Assembly: GCF_011801125.1 (NCBI RefSeq)
Contig: NZ_CP046171.1
Location: 5,394,001 to 5,458,000, forward strand
Reading direction: 5' to 3'
DNA: 64,000 bases
Source: Nocardia brasiliensis
GTDB lineage: Bacteria; Actinomycetota; Actinomycetes; Mycobacteriales; Mycobacteriaceae
How positions within the stretch are numbered: position 1 is the stretch's first letter; every line of letters starts with the position of its first letter. Positions 1-9,305 of the stretch are shown here, one piece after another. The notes below the pieces were generated by a model that saw nothing but the letters and a program-made list of their open reading frames with translations, made no database searches and was not told the origin of the DNA. A program made the translations under genes and the position numbers.

Positions 1-1009
1 GATGCTCGGCCAGCGGCGCCAGCTTCGCGTGCAGGGTCGACTCCAGGCGCGCGGCCTCGGCCAGGAGGTTCTCCCGCTCGACGATGTCGAGGTTGGCCAG
101 CGCCGCGGCGGCCGACCCCGCGTGCCCGCCGTAGGTGTAGCCGTGCCGCCACCAGACACCGCCGCTGAAGAACGGTTCGGCCACGCGCGGGGCGATGAAC
201 ACCGCGCCCATCGGCAGGTACCCGGAGGTGAGGCCCTTCGCGGTGGTCATCAGGTCGGGCTCGAGGTCGAAGCGCGACGAGGCGAACCACGAGCCGCCGA
301 TCCGGCCGAACCCGGTGACCACCTCGTCGGCGACGAAGAGGATGTCGTGGTCGCGGCAGATCCGGCGCACCTCGGCGAGGTAGCCCTGCGGCGGCAGGTA
401 GATGCCGCCCGCGCCGATGATGGGCTCACAGAAGAACGCGGCGATCCGTTCGGCGCCGATCTCCTCGATCAGCGCGAGCAGCGCCTTGGCGTCGTCCCAG
501 TCGACGGTGCGCGCGTCGGCCATCAGCTCGCCGTAGCCTTCGCGGTTGACCGGGATGCCTGCCAGCGCGGTGCCCGCGACATGCATGCCGTGATATGCCT
601 TGCTGCGCCCGACCACGATCGTCTTGTCCGGCCTGCCGAGCTCGTGCCAGTACCGACGGGCCAGCTTGGCCGCGGTGTCCACCGAGTCCGAGCCGCCGGA
701 GGTGAAGAAGATCTTGCTGCCCGGCACCGGCGCCAGCGCGGAGAGCCGCTCGGCGAGTTCCTGGGTGGCGGGCTCGGCGAAGTCGCCGAAGTTGGAGTAG
801 TGCGCGATCTGGCGCAGCTGGGCGGCGACCGCGTCGGCGATCTCGCCGCGCCCGTGCCCGACGTTGGTGAACCACAGTCCGGCGGTGGCGTCGAGGTAGC
901 GCTTGCCCGCGGCATCGTAGATATAGGCGCCCTCGCCCCGGGCGACGACGAACGCGCCGTCCCGCTCGACCGCACCCATATCGGCGAATCCGTGCCACAG
1001 CGAGTTCAT
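1..1009 (-). CDS. class III (omega) aminotransferase, C-terminus cut by window edge
   Basis: This is a PLP-dependent class III aminotransferase of the omega-amino acid:pyruvate type, which moves an amino group from an amine or omega-amino acid to a 2-oxoacid in the cytoplasm. About 336 residues are visible. They include the cofactor-binding FTSGGSDS segment near residue 103, the ADEV aspartate at about 228 that contacts the PLP ring nitrogen, and the Schiff-base lysine in TAKGLTSGY at about residue 258. The start is the ATG at 1009, which opens with MNSLWHGFADMG, typical of this family. The gene reads toward position 1 and its last 100 or so residues lie outside the window. The family is certain. 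The substrate (beta-alanine, GABA, putrescine or a diamine) cannot be told from the visible part. Confidence 0.93.
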   Translation of the reverse strand, partial: MNSLWHGFADMGAVERDGAFVVARGEGAYIYDAAGKRYLDATAGLWFTNVGHGRGEIADAVAAQLRQIAHYSNFGDFAEPATQELAERLSALAPVPGSKIFFTSGGSDSVDTAAKLARRYWHELGRPDKTIVVGRSKAYHGMHVAGTALAGIPVNREGYGELMADARTVDWDDAKALLALIEEIGAERIAAFFCEPIIGAGGIYLPPQGYLAEVRRICRDHDILFVADEVVTGFGRIGGSWFASSRFDLEPDLMTTAKGLTSGYLPMGAVFIAPRVAEPFFSGGVWWRHGYTYGGHAGSAAAALANLDIVERENLLAEAARLESTLHAKLAPLAEH

Positions 1010-1178
1010 ATGTCCACCTTTACCCCAGGCAGGCCTCCCCCAGCGAATCCCGCCGCCCCGATATGGCCAGTGCCACGTTCGCCGTGCCCACTCATGACTG
1101 CGCCATGCGCGACGCACACTGTGTCATGATTCGCTCTCTTCGTTCGCTCATGACCCGCCCCGCGCGCGCATGACGCGC

Positions 1179-1805
1179 TCACGACCCGCCGTAACGGGCC
1201 CGGCCGCCGACCGCGGCGACGGCGACGGCGAGCAGGGCGAAGACGCCGGTCAGCACGATCAGGCCGATGGTCAGCGAGACGTAGCCCTGACCTCGGGGAT
1301 CGATGAACGGATACGGGTACCAGTCCACGATCGGACCGCGGATCAGCGTGTAGACGCCATAGACCAGCGGATAGATCAACCACAGCGCCACCAGCCGCGG
1401 CGACAGCGCGACCCGCACCCGCGATGGCACCAGCACCCAGTCGGCGACCAGCACGATCGGCAGCACCCGGTGCAGGATGTCGTTGATCCAGCGATCGGTC
1501 AGCATCACGTCGATGTTCGCCAGCAGCACCGCGTAGACCACGGCGGTGATGAGCAGATACAGGGTGGCAGCGCCGCGTAGCACCTGCCAGCGGTGCCCCC
1601 GCGGATCGCGCAGGCCGCCGATCAGCAGCACGACCACCCCGATGACGTTCGACTCAATGGTGAAGAAGCTGAAGTAGTTTCCCGTGGAAAACGCCGCCTC
1701 GTGCAGGTTGCGCAACGGGATCCAGGCCAGCGCGACGATGCCGAGCACACCGAAGGCCACCCGCAGAATCCGATAGAACAAAGCCGTGCCCGTATCGGCG
1801 CTCAT
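1179..1805 (-). CDS. Pr6Pr-family integral membrane protein
   Basis: A 208-residue membrane protein with about six hydrophobic segments, resembling the Pr6Pr (FAR-17a/AIG1-like) family common in actinobacteria, whose biochemical function is not settled. The start is taken at the ATG at 1805 (MSADTGTALFYRILR). The open frame continues 56 codons further upstream, but that stretch is cysteine- and arginine-rich and overlaps the hrpA promoter side, so it is probably not translated. Conserved-looking features are the FFTIESN segment after the first long helix, the ADWVLVPSR loop and the YPFID loop near the C-terminus. It is divergent from hrpA, whose start is about 130 bases away, so the two share a promoter region. 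Confidence 0.75.
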   Translation of the reverse strand: MSADTGTALFYRILRVAFGVLGIVALAWIPLRNLHEAAFSTGNYFSFFTIESNVIGVVVLLIGGLRDPRGHRWQVLRGAATLYLLITAVVYAVLLANIDVMLTDRWINDILHRVLPIVLVADWVLVPSRVRVALSPRLVALWLIYPLVYGVYTLIRGPIVDWYPYPFIDPRGQGYVSLTIGLIVLTGVFALLAVAVAAVGGRARYGGS

Positions 1806-1932
1806 CGCCCGATCCTCGCATATCAGCCCCCATTTCCCCGGCAGATCAGGACGAGCCGCACAGCGGGGACAACCCGGGCGCGCCGCCTGCCGGAAATTCC
1901 GGTTGCCGTGCTTCGCTAGGCTTGACGATGCG

Positions 1933-4900
1933 ATGACCAGGACAGCTGATACCGGACCCCGCGAGCTCCGCACCCGCCTGGCGAATCTCTCCCTCCGCGA
2001 CGAATACCGGCTGCGCCGCCGGCTCGACCGGGCGCGCGGCGCCGACCTCGCCGCGGTCGAGGCGGAGATCGCCGCCGCGGAACTGCGCGTCGAGGCTCGC
2101 CGCGCGGCCGTGCCGCGGATCGGCTATCCGGAGCAGCTGCCCGTCACCCAGCGCCGCGACGACATCGCCGCCGCGATCGCCGCGCATCAGGTGGTGATCG
2201 TGGCAGGCGAGACGGGCTCGGGCAAGACCACCCAGATCCCGAAGATCTGCCTCGAACTCGGCCGCGGCATCCGCGGCACGATCGGCCACACCCAGCCGCG
2301 CAGGCTCGCCGCGCGCACCGTCGCCGAGCGCATCGCCGAAGAACTGGGCACCGAACTCGGCGACGTCGTCGGCTACACGGTCCGGTTCACCGACCACGCC
2401 TCCGACCGCACACTGATCAAGCTGATGACCGACGGCATCCTGCTCGCCGAGATCCAGCGCGACCGGCTGCTGCGCCGCTACGACACGATCATCATCGACG
2501 AGGCGCACGAACGCAGCCTCAACATCGACTTCCTGCTCGGGTATCTCAAACAGCTGCTGCCACGCAGGCCCGACCTGAAGGTGATCATCACCTCCGCGAC
2601 CATCGATCCCGAGCTGTTCGCCCGGCACTTCGCCGACGAAAAGGGCACGCCCGCACCGATAGTCGAGGTCTCGGGGCGGTCCTATCCGGTCGAGCTGCGT
2701 TACCGGCCGCTCTCGCTCGAACTGCCCGGCGACGACGAGGACGACGAGGACACCACGGTGGTGGACCGCGACCCGGTCGACGCCATCGGCGACGCGGTCA
2801 CCGAGCTCTTCGCCGAGGGCGACGGCGACGTGCTGGTGTTCCTCTCCGGTGAACGCGAGATCCGTGACGCCGCGGACGCTTTGCGTGATCTGAAGCTGCC
2901 GCGCACGGAGATCCTGCCGCTGTACGCCCGCCTGTCCACCGCCGAGCAGCACCGGGTGTTCGCACCGCATCCGGGACGCCGGGTGGTGCTGGCGACCAAC
3001 GTCGCGGAGACCTCGCTGACGGTGCCGGGCATCCGCTACGTCATCGACCCCGGCACCGCGCGCATCTCGCGCTATTCGATGCGCACCAAGGTGCAACGTC
3101 TGCCGATCGAGAAGGTGTCGCAGGCCTCGGCGCGCCAGCGGGCCGGTCGCTGTGGCCGCGTCGCCGACGGCATCTGCATCCGGCTCTACTCCGAGGACGA
3201 CTTCGAGGCCAGGCCCGCGTTCACCGAGCCGGAGATCCTGCGCACCAACCTGGCCGCCGTCATCCTGCAGATGACCGCGCTCGGGCTCGGTGACATCGAG
3301 AACTTCCCGTTCGTTGAGGCGCCGGACCGGCGGGCGATCCGCGACGGCATCGCGCTGCTAGAGGAGCTCGGCGCGCTGGGCAGGCGGTCCGACGCCAAGT
3401 CGGGAGCCGAATCACGCACCGACGACCACGGATTGACGCTCACCCCGATCGGCCGGGACATGGCGCAGTTGCCGGTCGACCCGCGCATGGCCAGGATGCT
3501 GGTCGAGGCGCACGGCACCGGTTGCCTGGCCGAGGTGCTGATCATCGTGGCGGCGCTATCGATCCAGGATGTGCGCGAACGCCCGGCCGATCATCAGCAG
3601 GCCGCCGACGCCAAGCACGCCCGATTCGTCGTCGAAGGCTCGGATTTCCTTGCCTACCTTCGGCTCTGGGACTATCTGACCGAGCAGCGCAAGTCGCTGT
3701 CGTCGAATCAGTTCCGGCGGATGTGCCGGGAGGAGTTCCTGCACTACCTGCGCATCAGGGAGTGGCAGGACCTGCACGGGCAGTTGCGCACGATCACCAA
3801 GGGCCTCGGCTGGTCTGCCGATGGCACCGAACAGGATTCGGGCCGGTCGCGGGCGGGCGAAGGCGAGGCGCGTGCGCGGCGTGCGGATCAGGGTGCGGCC
3901 GGAAACGGTGCGCGCCGTGGGCAATCCGATAGCCCGGGGCGCGGTCGCGGGCCCCGTCATGGCAGCGCTTCGGCCGCGCGGCGGGACACCGACCCGGCCC
4001 GGGGCGGGCCGAAACGGGGACGCCGGGGCAACGTGCCGCAGGCCGCGCACCGCGCGGCGCTCGAATCCGACGACATGCCTTGGGATTCCGTCGGCATCCA
4101 TCAGGCCCTGCTGGCGGGTATGCTCTCGCACATCGGTGTGCGCGAGGCGGAATCACGCGAGTTCCTCGGTGCGCGCAACGCGAAGTTCATGATCTTCCCC
4201 GGTTCGTCGCTGGCGAAGAAACCACCGCGCTGGGTGATGGCGGCCGAACTGGTCGAGACCTCGCGCCTGTGGGGCCGGATGGCGGCCAAGGTGGAACCGG
4301 AGTGGGCCGAACGGCTCGCCGGCGATCTGGTGAAACGTACCTATTCCGAGCCGCATTGGTCGGCCAAGCGCGGTGCGGCCAGCGCCTACGAGCGGGTCAC
4401 CCTCTACGGCATCCCGCTCGTGACCGGCAGGCAGGTCGACTACGGCCGGATCGACCAGGAGCTCTCGCGCGAGCTGTTCCTCCGGCACGCGCTGGTGCAG
4501 GGCGAGTGGCAGACCCGCCACGAGTTCTTCCATCGCAATCGCGAATTGATCGACGACGTCGCCGATCTGGAGCATCGCGCGCGCCGCCGCGACATCCTGG
4601 TCGACGACGACGTGCTGTTCGAGTTCTATGACAAGCGAGTGCCCGCCGACATCGTCTCGGTGCGGCATTTCGACAAGTGGTGGAAGGGCGCGTCCCGCAA
4701 AGACCCCGCGTTGCTCGACTTCTCCACCGCCACCGTGATCAACGAGAACGCCGCGGCACTCGACCCATCCGACTTCCCCGACGCGTGGCGTCAGGGCGAA
4801 CTCAGCTTCCCGCTGACCTATCAGTTCGAGCCGGGTCAGGAGGAGGACGGCGTCACCGTGCGCATCCCGGTGGAACAGCTCGCGCACGTGCGCGCGGTCG

Positions 4901-6132
4901 GCTTCGACTGGCTGGTGCCGGGCATGCGCGACGAACTGGCCGCGGCGTTGATCAAGACCCTGCCGAAGGCGATGCGCCGCAGTGTCGTTCCCGCACCGGA
5001 TTTCGCGGCCGCGGCACTGGCCGCACTCACCCCGCGCGCGGAGCCGCTGCGCACCGGGCTGGCGCGGGAACTCTCGCGCCTGGGCTCGATCACCATCGAC
5101 CCGAGCGACCTGGACCCGAGCGCGCTACCCGATCATCTGCGGATGACGTTCGCGGCCGTCGACGCCCAGGGCCGGGTGCTGGCCAGCGGCAAGAGCCTGC
5201 AGGCGTTGAAAACCCGCTTGGCCGAACAGGTCTCCGCCTCGGTGGCGCGGGCGACCGCGGGCGCCGAACGCGCGCCCGCCGCCGTGTGGACCTCGGAGTC
5301 GCTCGGCACGATCGAGCCGACGGTGCGGCGCGAGGTCGCGGGACAGACCGTTACCGGCTATCCCGCGCTGGTGCCCGAGGGCGACGGCGTGGCCGTGCGC
5401 GTGCTCAGTTCGCCTGCCGCGCAAGCCAGTGCGATGCGGGCGGGCACCCGTGCGCTGGTGCTCAACGCCATACCGACCTCGGTGCGCACCGTCACCGCGA
5501 GCCTGCCGCCCACGGATCGGCTTGCGCTGAGCCAGAATCCGTACGGGTCGATCGAGGCGCTGGTCGAGGACTGCCGGGCGGCGGCCGCCGACGAGCTCAT
5601 CGCCGCGGCGGGCGGGCCTGTGCGCAACCCCGACGATTTCACCGCGCTGGTCGCGAGGATCCGGCCGGATCTCACGTCCGCGGTCGCCCGGCTGGTACGC
5701 CTGGTCGTCCCGATTCTCGCTGAGGCACACCGGGTCTCGTCCGCGCTGGCCGACACCGCCGAGCGCGATATCGCCGACGACGTGCGCGATCAGCTCGACA
5801 ATCTGGTCTTCCCCGGATTCGTCTCCGAGTGGGGCAGCACCCGATTACGCGAACTCCCGCGGTATCTACAGGGCGCGCGCGTCCGACTGGAGGCCCTGCC
5901 CGGCTCCGCGGTCCGTGACCGGCAGAGCATGGTCGAGCTCGATCGCGCCCTCGCCGCCTACGACCGCCTCGTCAACGCCCTGCCGGAGAATCGCCGAGCC
6001 ACCGCGGCCGTCACCGAGATCTGGTGGATGCTGGAGGAATTCCGGGTCAGCCTCTTCGCGCAGAAGCTCGGCACCCCATACCCGGTGTCCGCCAAGCGCA
6101 TCGAGCGCGCCATCGCCGCGGTCCGCCGCTAG
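1933..6132 (+). CDS. hrpA: ATP-dependent RNA helicase HrpA (DEAH box)
   Basis: A 1399-residue DEAH-box helicase that uses ATP to remodel RNA; E. coli HrpA is about 1300 residues and acts on stalled or collided ribosomes. Visible motifs are Walker A GETGSGKTT at residues 92-100, DEAH at 189-192, SAT at about 221, and the motif VI region with QRAGRCGR. These are followed by the HA2/OB region and the long HrpA C-terminal domain (DUF3418). The ATG at 1933 is chosen because it begins the family's conserved N-terminal helix; a longer open frame upstream would run into the neighbouring gene's 5' end. Residues about 632-716 form a low-complexity Arg/Gly/Ala/Asp-rich insertion in the middle of the conserved C-terminal region. 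The gene is monocistronic and convergent with nrdR. Confidence 0.96.
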   Translation: MTRTADTGPRELRTRLANLSLRDEYRLRRRLDRARGADLAAVEAEIAAAELRVEARRAAVPRIGYPEQLPVTQRRDDIAAAIAAHQVVIVAGETGSGKTTQIPKICLELGRGIRGTIGHTQPRRLAARTVAERIAEELGTELGDVVGYTVRFTDHASDRTLIKLMTDGILLAEIQRDRLLRRYDTIIIDEAHERSLNIDFLLGYLKQLLPRRPDLKVIITSATIDPELFARHFADEKGTPAPIVEVSGRSYPVELRYRPLSLELPGDDEDDEDTTVVDRDPVDAIGDAVTELFAEGDGDVLVFLSGEREIRDAADALRDLKLPRTEILPLYARLSTAEQHRVFAPHPGRRVVLATNVAETSLTVPGIRYVIDPGTARISRYSMRTKVQRLPIEKVSQASARQRAGRCGRVADGICIRLYSEDDFEARPAFTEPEILRTNLAAVILQMTALGLGDIENFPFVEAPDRRAIRDGIALLEELGALGRRSDAKSGAESRTDDHGLTLTPIGRDMAQLPVDPRMARMLVEAHGTGCLAEVLIIVAALSIQDVRERPADHQQAADAKHARFVVEGSDFLAYLRLWDYLTEQRKSLSSNQFRRMCREEFLHYLRIREWQDLHGQLRTITKGLGWSADGTEQDSGRSRAGEGEARARRADQGAAGNGARRGQSDSPGRGRGPRHGSASAARRDTDPARGGPKRGRRGNVPQAAHRAALESDDMPWDSVGIHQALLAGMLSHIGVREAESREFLGARNAKFMIFPGSSLAKKPPRWVMAAELVETSRLWGRMAAKVEPEWAERLAGDLVKRTYSEPHWSAKRGAASAYERVTLYGIPLVTGRQVDYGRIDQELSRELFLRHALVQGEWQTRHEFFHRNRELIDDVADLEHRARRRDILVDDDVLFEFYDKRVPADIVSVRHFDKWWKGASRKDPALLDFSTATVINENAAALDPSDFPDAWRQGELSFPLTYQFEPGQEEDGVTVRIPVEQLAHVRAVGFDWLVPGMRDELAAALIKTLPKAMRRSVVPAPDFAAAALAALTPRAEPLRTGLARELSRLGSITIDPSDLDPSALPDHLRMTFAAVDAQGRVLASGKSLQALKTRLAEQVSASVARATAGAERAPAAVWTSESLGTIEPTVRREVAGQTVTGYPALVPEGDGVAVRVLSSPAAQASAMRAGTRALVLNAIPTSVRTVTASLPPTDRLALSQNPYGSIEALVEDCRAAAADELIAAAGGPVRNPDDFTALVARIRPDLTSAVARLVRLVVPILAEAHRVSSALADTAERDIADDVRDQLDNLVFPGFVSEWGSTRLRELPRYLQGARVRLEALPGSAVRDRQSMVELDRALAAYDRLVNALPENRRATAAVTEIWWMLEEFRVSLFAQKLGTPYPVSAKRIERAIAAVRR

Positions 6133-6272
6133 GCCCCGTGCCATAGGTCCGGCTGGATACGCCGCGGTTCAGCTCGTCGCCCGGCAAGGCGGAGGGCCTG
6201 ACCACCGCGACAGGGTCGGCGGTCGGGTTCGAGCACGCCGGGTGGGCGCGGCTTCCGGTGCGGGACAGGCGA

Positions 6273-6746
6273 CTACTCGGCGGACACCATGGCGGCGTCG
6301 GCTCGGGCCTGGCGCATCTCTCTGATCTCGCGTTCGAAATCCTCCGCGGAGGTGAACGAGCGGTACACCGACGCGAAGCGCAAGTAGGCGACCTCGTCCA
6401 GGTCGCGCAGCGGACCGAGGATGGCCAGGCCGACCTCGTGGCTCGGCACTTCCGGAGAACCCTTGGCGCGCACGGCGTCTTCCACCTTCTGCGCGAGCAG
6501 GTTCAGTGCGTCGTCGTCGACCTCGCGGCCCTGGCAGGCGCGGCGCACACCGCGAATGACCTTCTCCCGGCTGAACGGCTCGGTGACGCCACTGCGCTTG
6601 ACCACGGACAGGATCGCGGTTTCCACGGTGCTGAACCGCCGCCCACAGTGCGGGCACGCGCGGCGACGGCGGATGGCCGCGCCTTCGTCGGCCTCACGCG
6701 AGTCCACCACCCGGGAGTCTGGGTGTCGGCAGTACGGGCAATGCAT
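6273..6746 (-). CDS. nrdR: transcriptional repressor NrdR
   Basis: NrdR is a nucleotide-sensing repressor of ribonucleotide reductase genes. The 157-residue protein has the four-cysteine zinc ribbon at its start (Cys3, Cys6, Cys31, Cys34), followed by an ATP-cone domain that binds ATP/dATP, which is the standard length and order. The ATG at 6746 is chosen because it places MHCPYC exactly at the N-terminus; an extra 25 codons upstream lack similarity. In M. tuberculosis nrdR (Rv2718c) also lies beside the lexA locus, which supports the call. I did not find a convincing NrdR box in the 220 bases upstream. Confidence 0.97.
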   Translation of the reverse strand: MHCPYCRHPDSRVVDSREADEGAAIRRRRACPHCGRRFSTVETAILSVVKRSGVTEPFSREKVIRGVRRACQGREVDDDALNLLAQKVEDAVRAKGSPEVPSHEVGLAILGPLRDLDEVAYLRFASVYRSFTSAEDFEREIREMRQARADAAMVSAE

Positions 6747-6967
6747 CCGAGAGATCCTTCGTCGATGCGAGTGCTCGCGGCCGGCCCGGCTACCGATCGG
6801 GGTGACCGTCCCGGCGAGCACGTGTACAGGGGCCTAGACCCCGGCACCAGGTAAACCTCAGACGATACGCGGAATACCTGCATAGCACTTCGAGGATACC
6901 TGTCCGGGCCCCCGGGTCGTCGCACTCACCCCGGTAGCACCACCGTCATCGGCCCGTACGGGCGCAC

Positions 6968-8224
6968 TCAGCCGAGCACCTGCCACTGCGAGGTCAGGTC
7001 GGCGATCAACTCGGGCAGGCGCGGAATGAGCCGCCCTCGGGCGAGTTTGTTCCAGAACGGCTCGCCGAGCACGGCGGGCCCGAGCACCGGGTTCTGTTCC
7101 AGGTCGATGTGGCGCGGCACGAGGTCACCGGTGATGTAGGTCCACCGCGTGTCGCGGTCGGCCCAGTTGAAGTCGGGCAGCGGGGTGCGCAGCGTGAGTG
7201 TGCGGCCACCGAGCTCGGCACGGACCGTCGTCGGCGCGAACACGCCGGGCGCGCGCACGCCGGGGACGGCGGGCTTGCCCGCGATCGTGCTCACGTAGGT
7301 GAGCACGCGCCCGATCGGGGCACGGCCGGCCGAGGTCTCGTCCCACTGGTCGGCGATCACCCGGTTCTGTTCGCGATCGGTCATCCGTATCAGCGCGTCG
7401 ATGTAGCCGTCCTGCGTGCCGCGCGCGATCGACTGCCACGCGGTGTGGATGTCGGCGTCGAGTATGCCCGCCTCAGTCATCTCGTCGATCCCGCGCATGC
7501 CGAGCGCCACGTACGCCTCGTGCATCGGAACCAGGTCGGTGAAGATGTGCTTCTGCATGATCATCAGCCGGGTCTGGTACCAGGCGACGTCTTCGGCGCT
7601 GAGCCGGGCGCCCTCGGCGGCGAGCAGGGCGATATCGGAAGGCAACGCGCGCACCAGCTCCGGTGGCGTGTTGCGCAGCAGATCGGCGACCGCGTTGCCG
7701 AGCTGATGGATGCCGGGCACGTCGAGCACCACACCCACGTCGCTCATGTCGAAGAAGCCGGAGGCGAACGAGCCGCCCGCGATCCCGGCCAGCCCGGCCC
7801 AGTAGAACTCCGGATGCTGCGTGGTCAGCCGCAGATAGTTGACGTACACCTGGTTGAAGGTGCGTTCGTTGGCCCGCACGCCGCGCGCCGGATCCCAGCC
7901 CGCCAGGTCGATATCGGCGTTGCGCGTCGCCACCACCAGCCAGTACTGGTGCAGCAGCGTCGCGTACCGGCGCGGCGGCACCCCGTCGGCTCGCGCCTGC
8001 TCGAGGGCCGCGGACAACGTCGGTTCGTCAAGGGGCAGCGCCGGATTCAGTCCACCGCCGCCCGCGCCGTCTCCGTTGACCGCGGGCAGCTCGAGCAATG
8101 TCGTGTAGGCGGGCGTCGCGTGCGCGGCCGGCATCGCACCGATCCCGAACACGAGACACAGGGCGAGCCCGGCGATTCCGACAAGAAGCCGGACCGAGCG
8201 TCCGGTGGTGGCGATCTGCGTCAT
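6968..8224 (-). CDS. secreted protein of unknown function
   Basis: I do not recognise this 418-residue protein. The ATG at 8224 starts a clear signal peptide: an RSVRL basic stretch, a hydrophobic core around residues 15-32, and a likely cleavage after AHA near residue 37. The mature part is mostly helical and contains no obvious catalytic motif or metal site. It carries segments such as EFYWAGLAGIAGGSFASGFFD in the middle and DTRWTYITGDLVPRHIDLEQ toward the C-terminus. Similar secreted actinobacterial proteins seem to exist, but no function is implied. It sits between nrdR and the SOS membrane protein, all on the minus strand. A gap of about 240 bases separates it from the latter, so it probably has its own promoter. 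Confidence 0.8.
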   Translation of the reverse strand: MTQIATTGRSVRLLVGIAGLALCLVFGIGAMPAAHATPAYTTLLELPAVNGDGAGGGGLNPALPLDEPTLSAALEQARADGVPPRRYATLLHQYWLVVATRNADIDLAGWDPARGVRANERTFNQVYVNYLRLTTQHPEFYWAGLAGIAGGSFASGFFDMSDVGVVLDVPGIHQLGNAVADLLRNTPPELVRALPSDIALLAAEGARLSAEDVAWYQTRLMIMQKHIFTDLVPMHEAYVALGMRGIDEMTEAGILDADIHTAWQSIARGTQDGYIDALIRMTDREQNRVIADQWDETSAGRAPIGRVLTYVSTIAGKPAVPGVRAPGVFAPTTVRAELGGRTLTLRTPLPDFNWADRDTRWTYITGDLVPRHIDLEQNPVLGPAVLGEPFWNKLARGRLIPRLPELIADLTSQWQVLG

Positions 8225-8464
8225 TGCTGGCTGTCCCGAGTTCGCTCGTCCGACGAAGGCCACGTCTGGCAAGGACCCCTGCCAGATCGCGTGCCAGCAC
8301 ACTAGCAACATGTCCCAGACAGCAATCGACAATTCCGGCCACTTTGCGGGCCGATAACCCGAATTCCTTCGTCGGTGCGACCACACCGCCGCACCACAAG
8401 CCGAAACCCATCACCTCTGTCGCGGCCCCACCACCTCCCCCTGCGAAGCGGTGCGGCCGGACGC

Positions 8465-8968
8465 TCAGCGCGGCGCCGGAAGTTCCTGAGGCAGAAGCGG
8501 TCCCGATTCTCCGTCGACCGAAAGGGAGTGACCGGGGGCGGGGACGGTCTCGGCACCCCAGTCGCCCGCGCGCAGGTGCGCGAGGGTGAGCAGGGTGGCG
8601 ACGACCAGGGCGCTCAGCAGGGCCGCGATCGCCAGCACCGCGAAACCGACCTGCGCCTGCTCGACGAGTTCACCGGGGTGCGCGCCGCGAGCCCGGCGCA
8701 CCGCGGAAGTCCTTGTGCCACGGTCGTACACGGCGACACCGCCGGGGCGCGCGCCGGGCGGGCGGCGATCGACCACGGAGCGCGTCGAGTCCAGGGTCCG
8801 GGTACGCAGGGTGCCGCGATGCACCCGGGGCACGGTCGCGAAGGCCTGATCGATCTCCTCGGCACCGACCTCGCGAGGATCGAGCGCGAGGCCGTCGCCG
8901 ACACGCAACGCGACACTCTTGCGTGTCGCGTCGATCTCCGTCTTGATATCGCTGATCGCAGTGCTCAT
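8465..8968 (-). CDS. membrane protein divergent from lexA, positional counterpart of Rv2719c/DivS
   Basis: A 167-residue protein with a charged N-terminal half of about 100 residues, one transmembrane helix at about 106-132 (VGFAVLAIAALLSALVVATL) and a short outer tail rich in Pro and Glu. Its gene is divergent from lexA, where M. tuberculosis carries Rv2719c (ChiZ) and corynebacteria carry the division suppressor DivS, both SOS-induced. Unlike Rv2719c, I see no LysM domain after the helix. The shared promoter region contains LexA-box sequences. The inference is an SOS-induced envelope or division-control protein; this rests on position, topology and operator rather than on sequence similarity. 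The start at 8968 (MSTAISDIK) has a GGAGG-like site about 10 bases upstream. Confidence 0.72.
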   Translation of the reverse strand: MSTAISDIKTEIDATRKSVALRVGDGLALDPREVGAEEIDQAFATVPRVHRGTLRTRTLDSTRSVVDRRPPGARPGGVAVYDRGTRTSAVRRARGAHPGELVEQAQVGFAVLAIAALLSALVVATLLTLAHLRAGDWGAETVPAPGHSLSVDGESGPLLPQELPAPR

Positions 8969-9100
8969 CGGACAAACCTCCGTGGTGGGTGCTCCGTCTG
9001 TGGTCGAGCTGATTCGGTTGAGCTGGGCGTTTCGGTAGGACCGGACGCTTCGGTAGCGCCGATATCCGGTGCCGCTGGTGGGTGCCATGTTCGATGCTGT

Positions 9101-9116
9101 TCGCTCAGGTGTTCGA
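9101..9116. promoter_or_regulatory. possible second LexA box, lexA divergent promoter
   Basis: The 16-base sequence TCGCTCAGGTGTTCGA keeps one perfect half (GTTCGA) and four of six positions in the other half of the actinobacterial SOS consensus TCGAAC-N4-GTTCGA. It lies about 130 bases before the divergent membrane gene and about 190 before lexA. Being weaker than the box at 9180, it may tune the divergent gene. It could be chance. Confidence 0.45.
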
Positions 9117-9179
9117 AGAACTGATGTTCGATTTCTACCACGACCCACCGACAAAGTCAGTAGAAACGCCCGACACTCC

Positions 9180-9195
9180 TCGAACAGATGTTTGA
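9180..9195. promoter_or_regulatory. LexA (SOS) box upstream of lexA
   Basis: TCGAACAGATGTTTGA matches the mycobacterial-type SOS consensus TCGAAC-N4-GTTCGA at 11 of 12 specified positions. It lies 111 bases upstream of the lexA GTG start, as expected for autoregulation, and in the region shared with the divergent membrane gene. Confidence 0.88.
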
Positions 9196-9305
9196 AACAT
9201 GGGCACGACCGGTCTAGATTCAGAAAGACGAAATTCTCGACAGGCCGAGCACGAGATTTGCCGGGCAATGGATCCGCCCGGACACAGCAAGGAAGGGCGG
9301 TTGCG

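Noticed and set aside
9114..9132. A further LexA box in TCGAAGAACTGATGTTCGA
   Set aside because: The half-sites are seven bases apart instead of four, so it does not fit the consensus spacing; it overlaps the weaker box listed.
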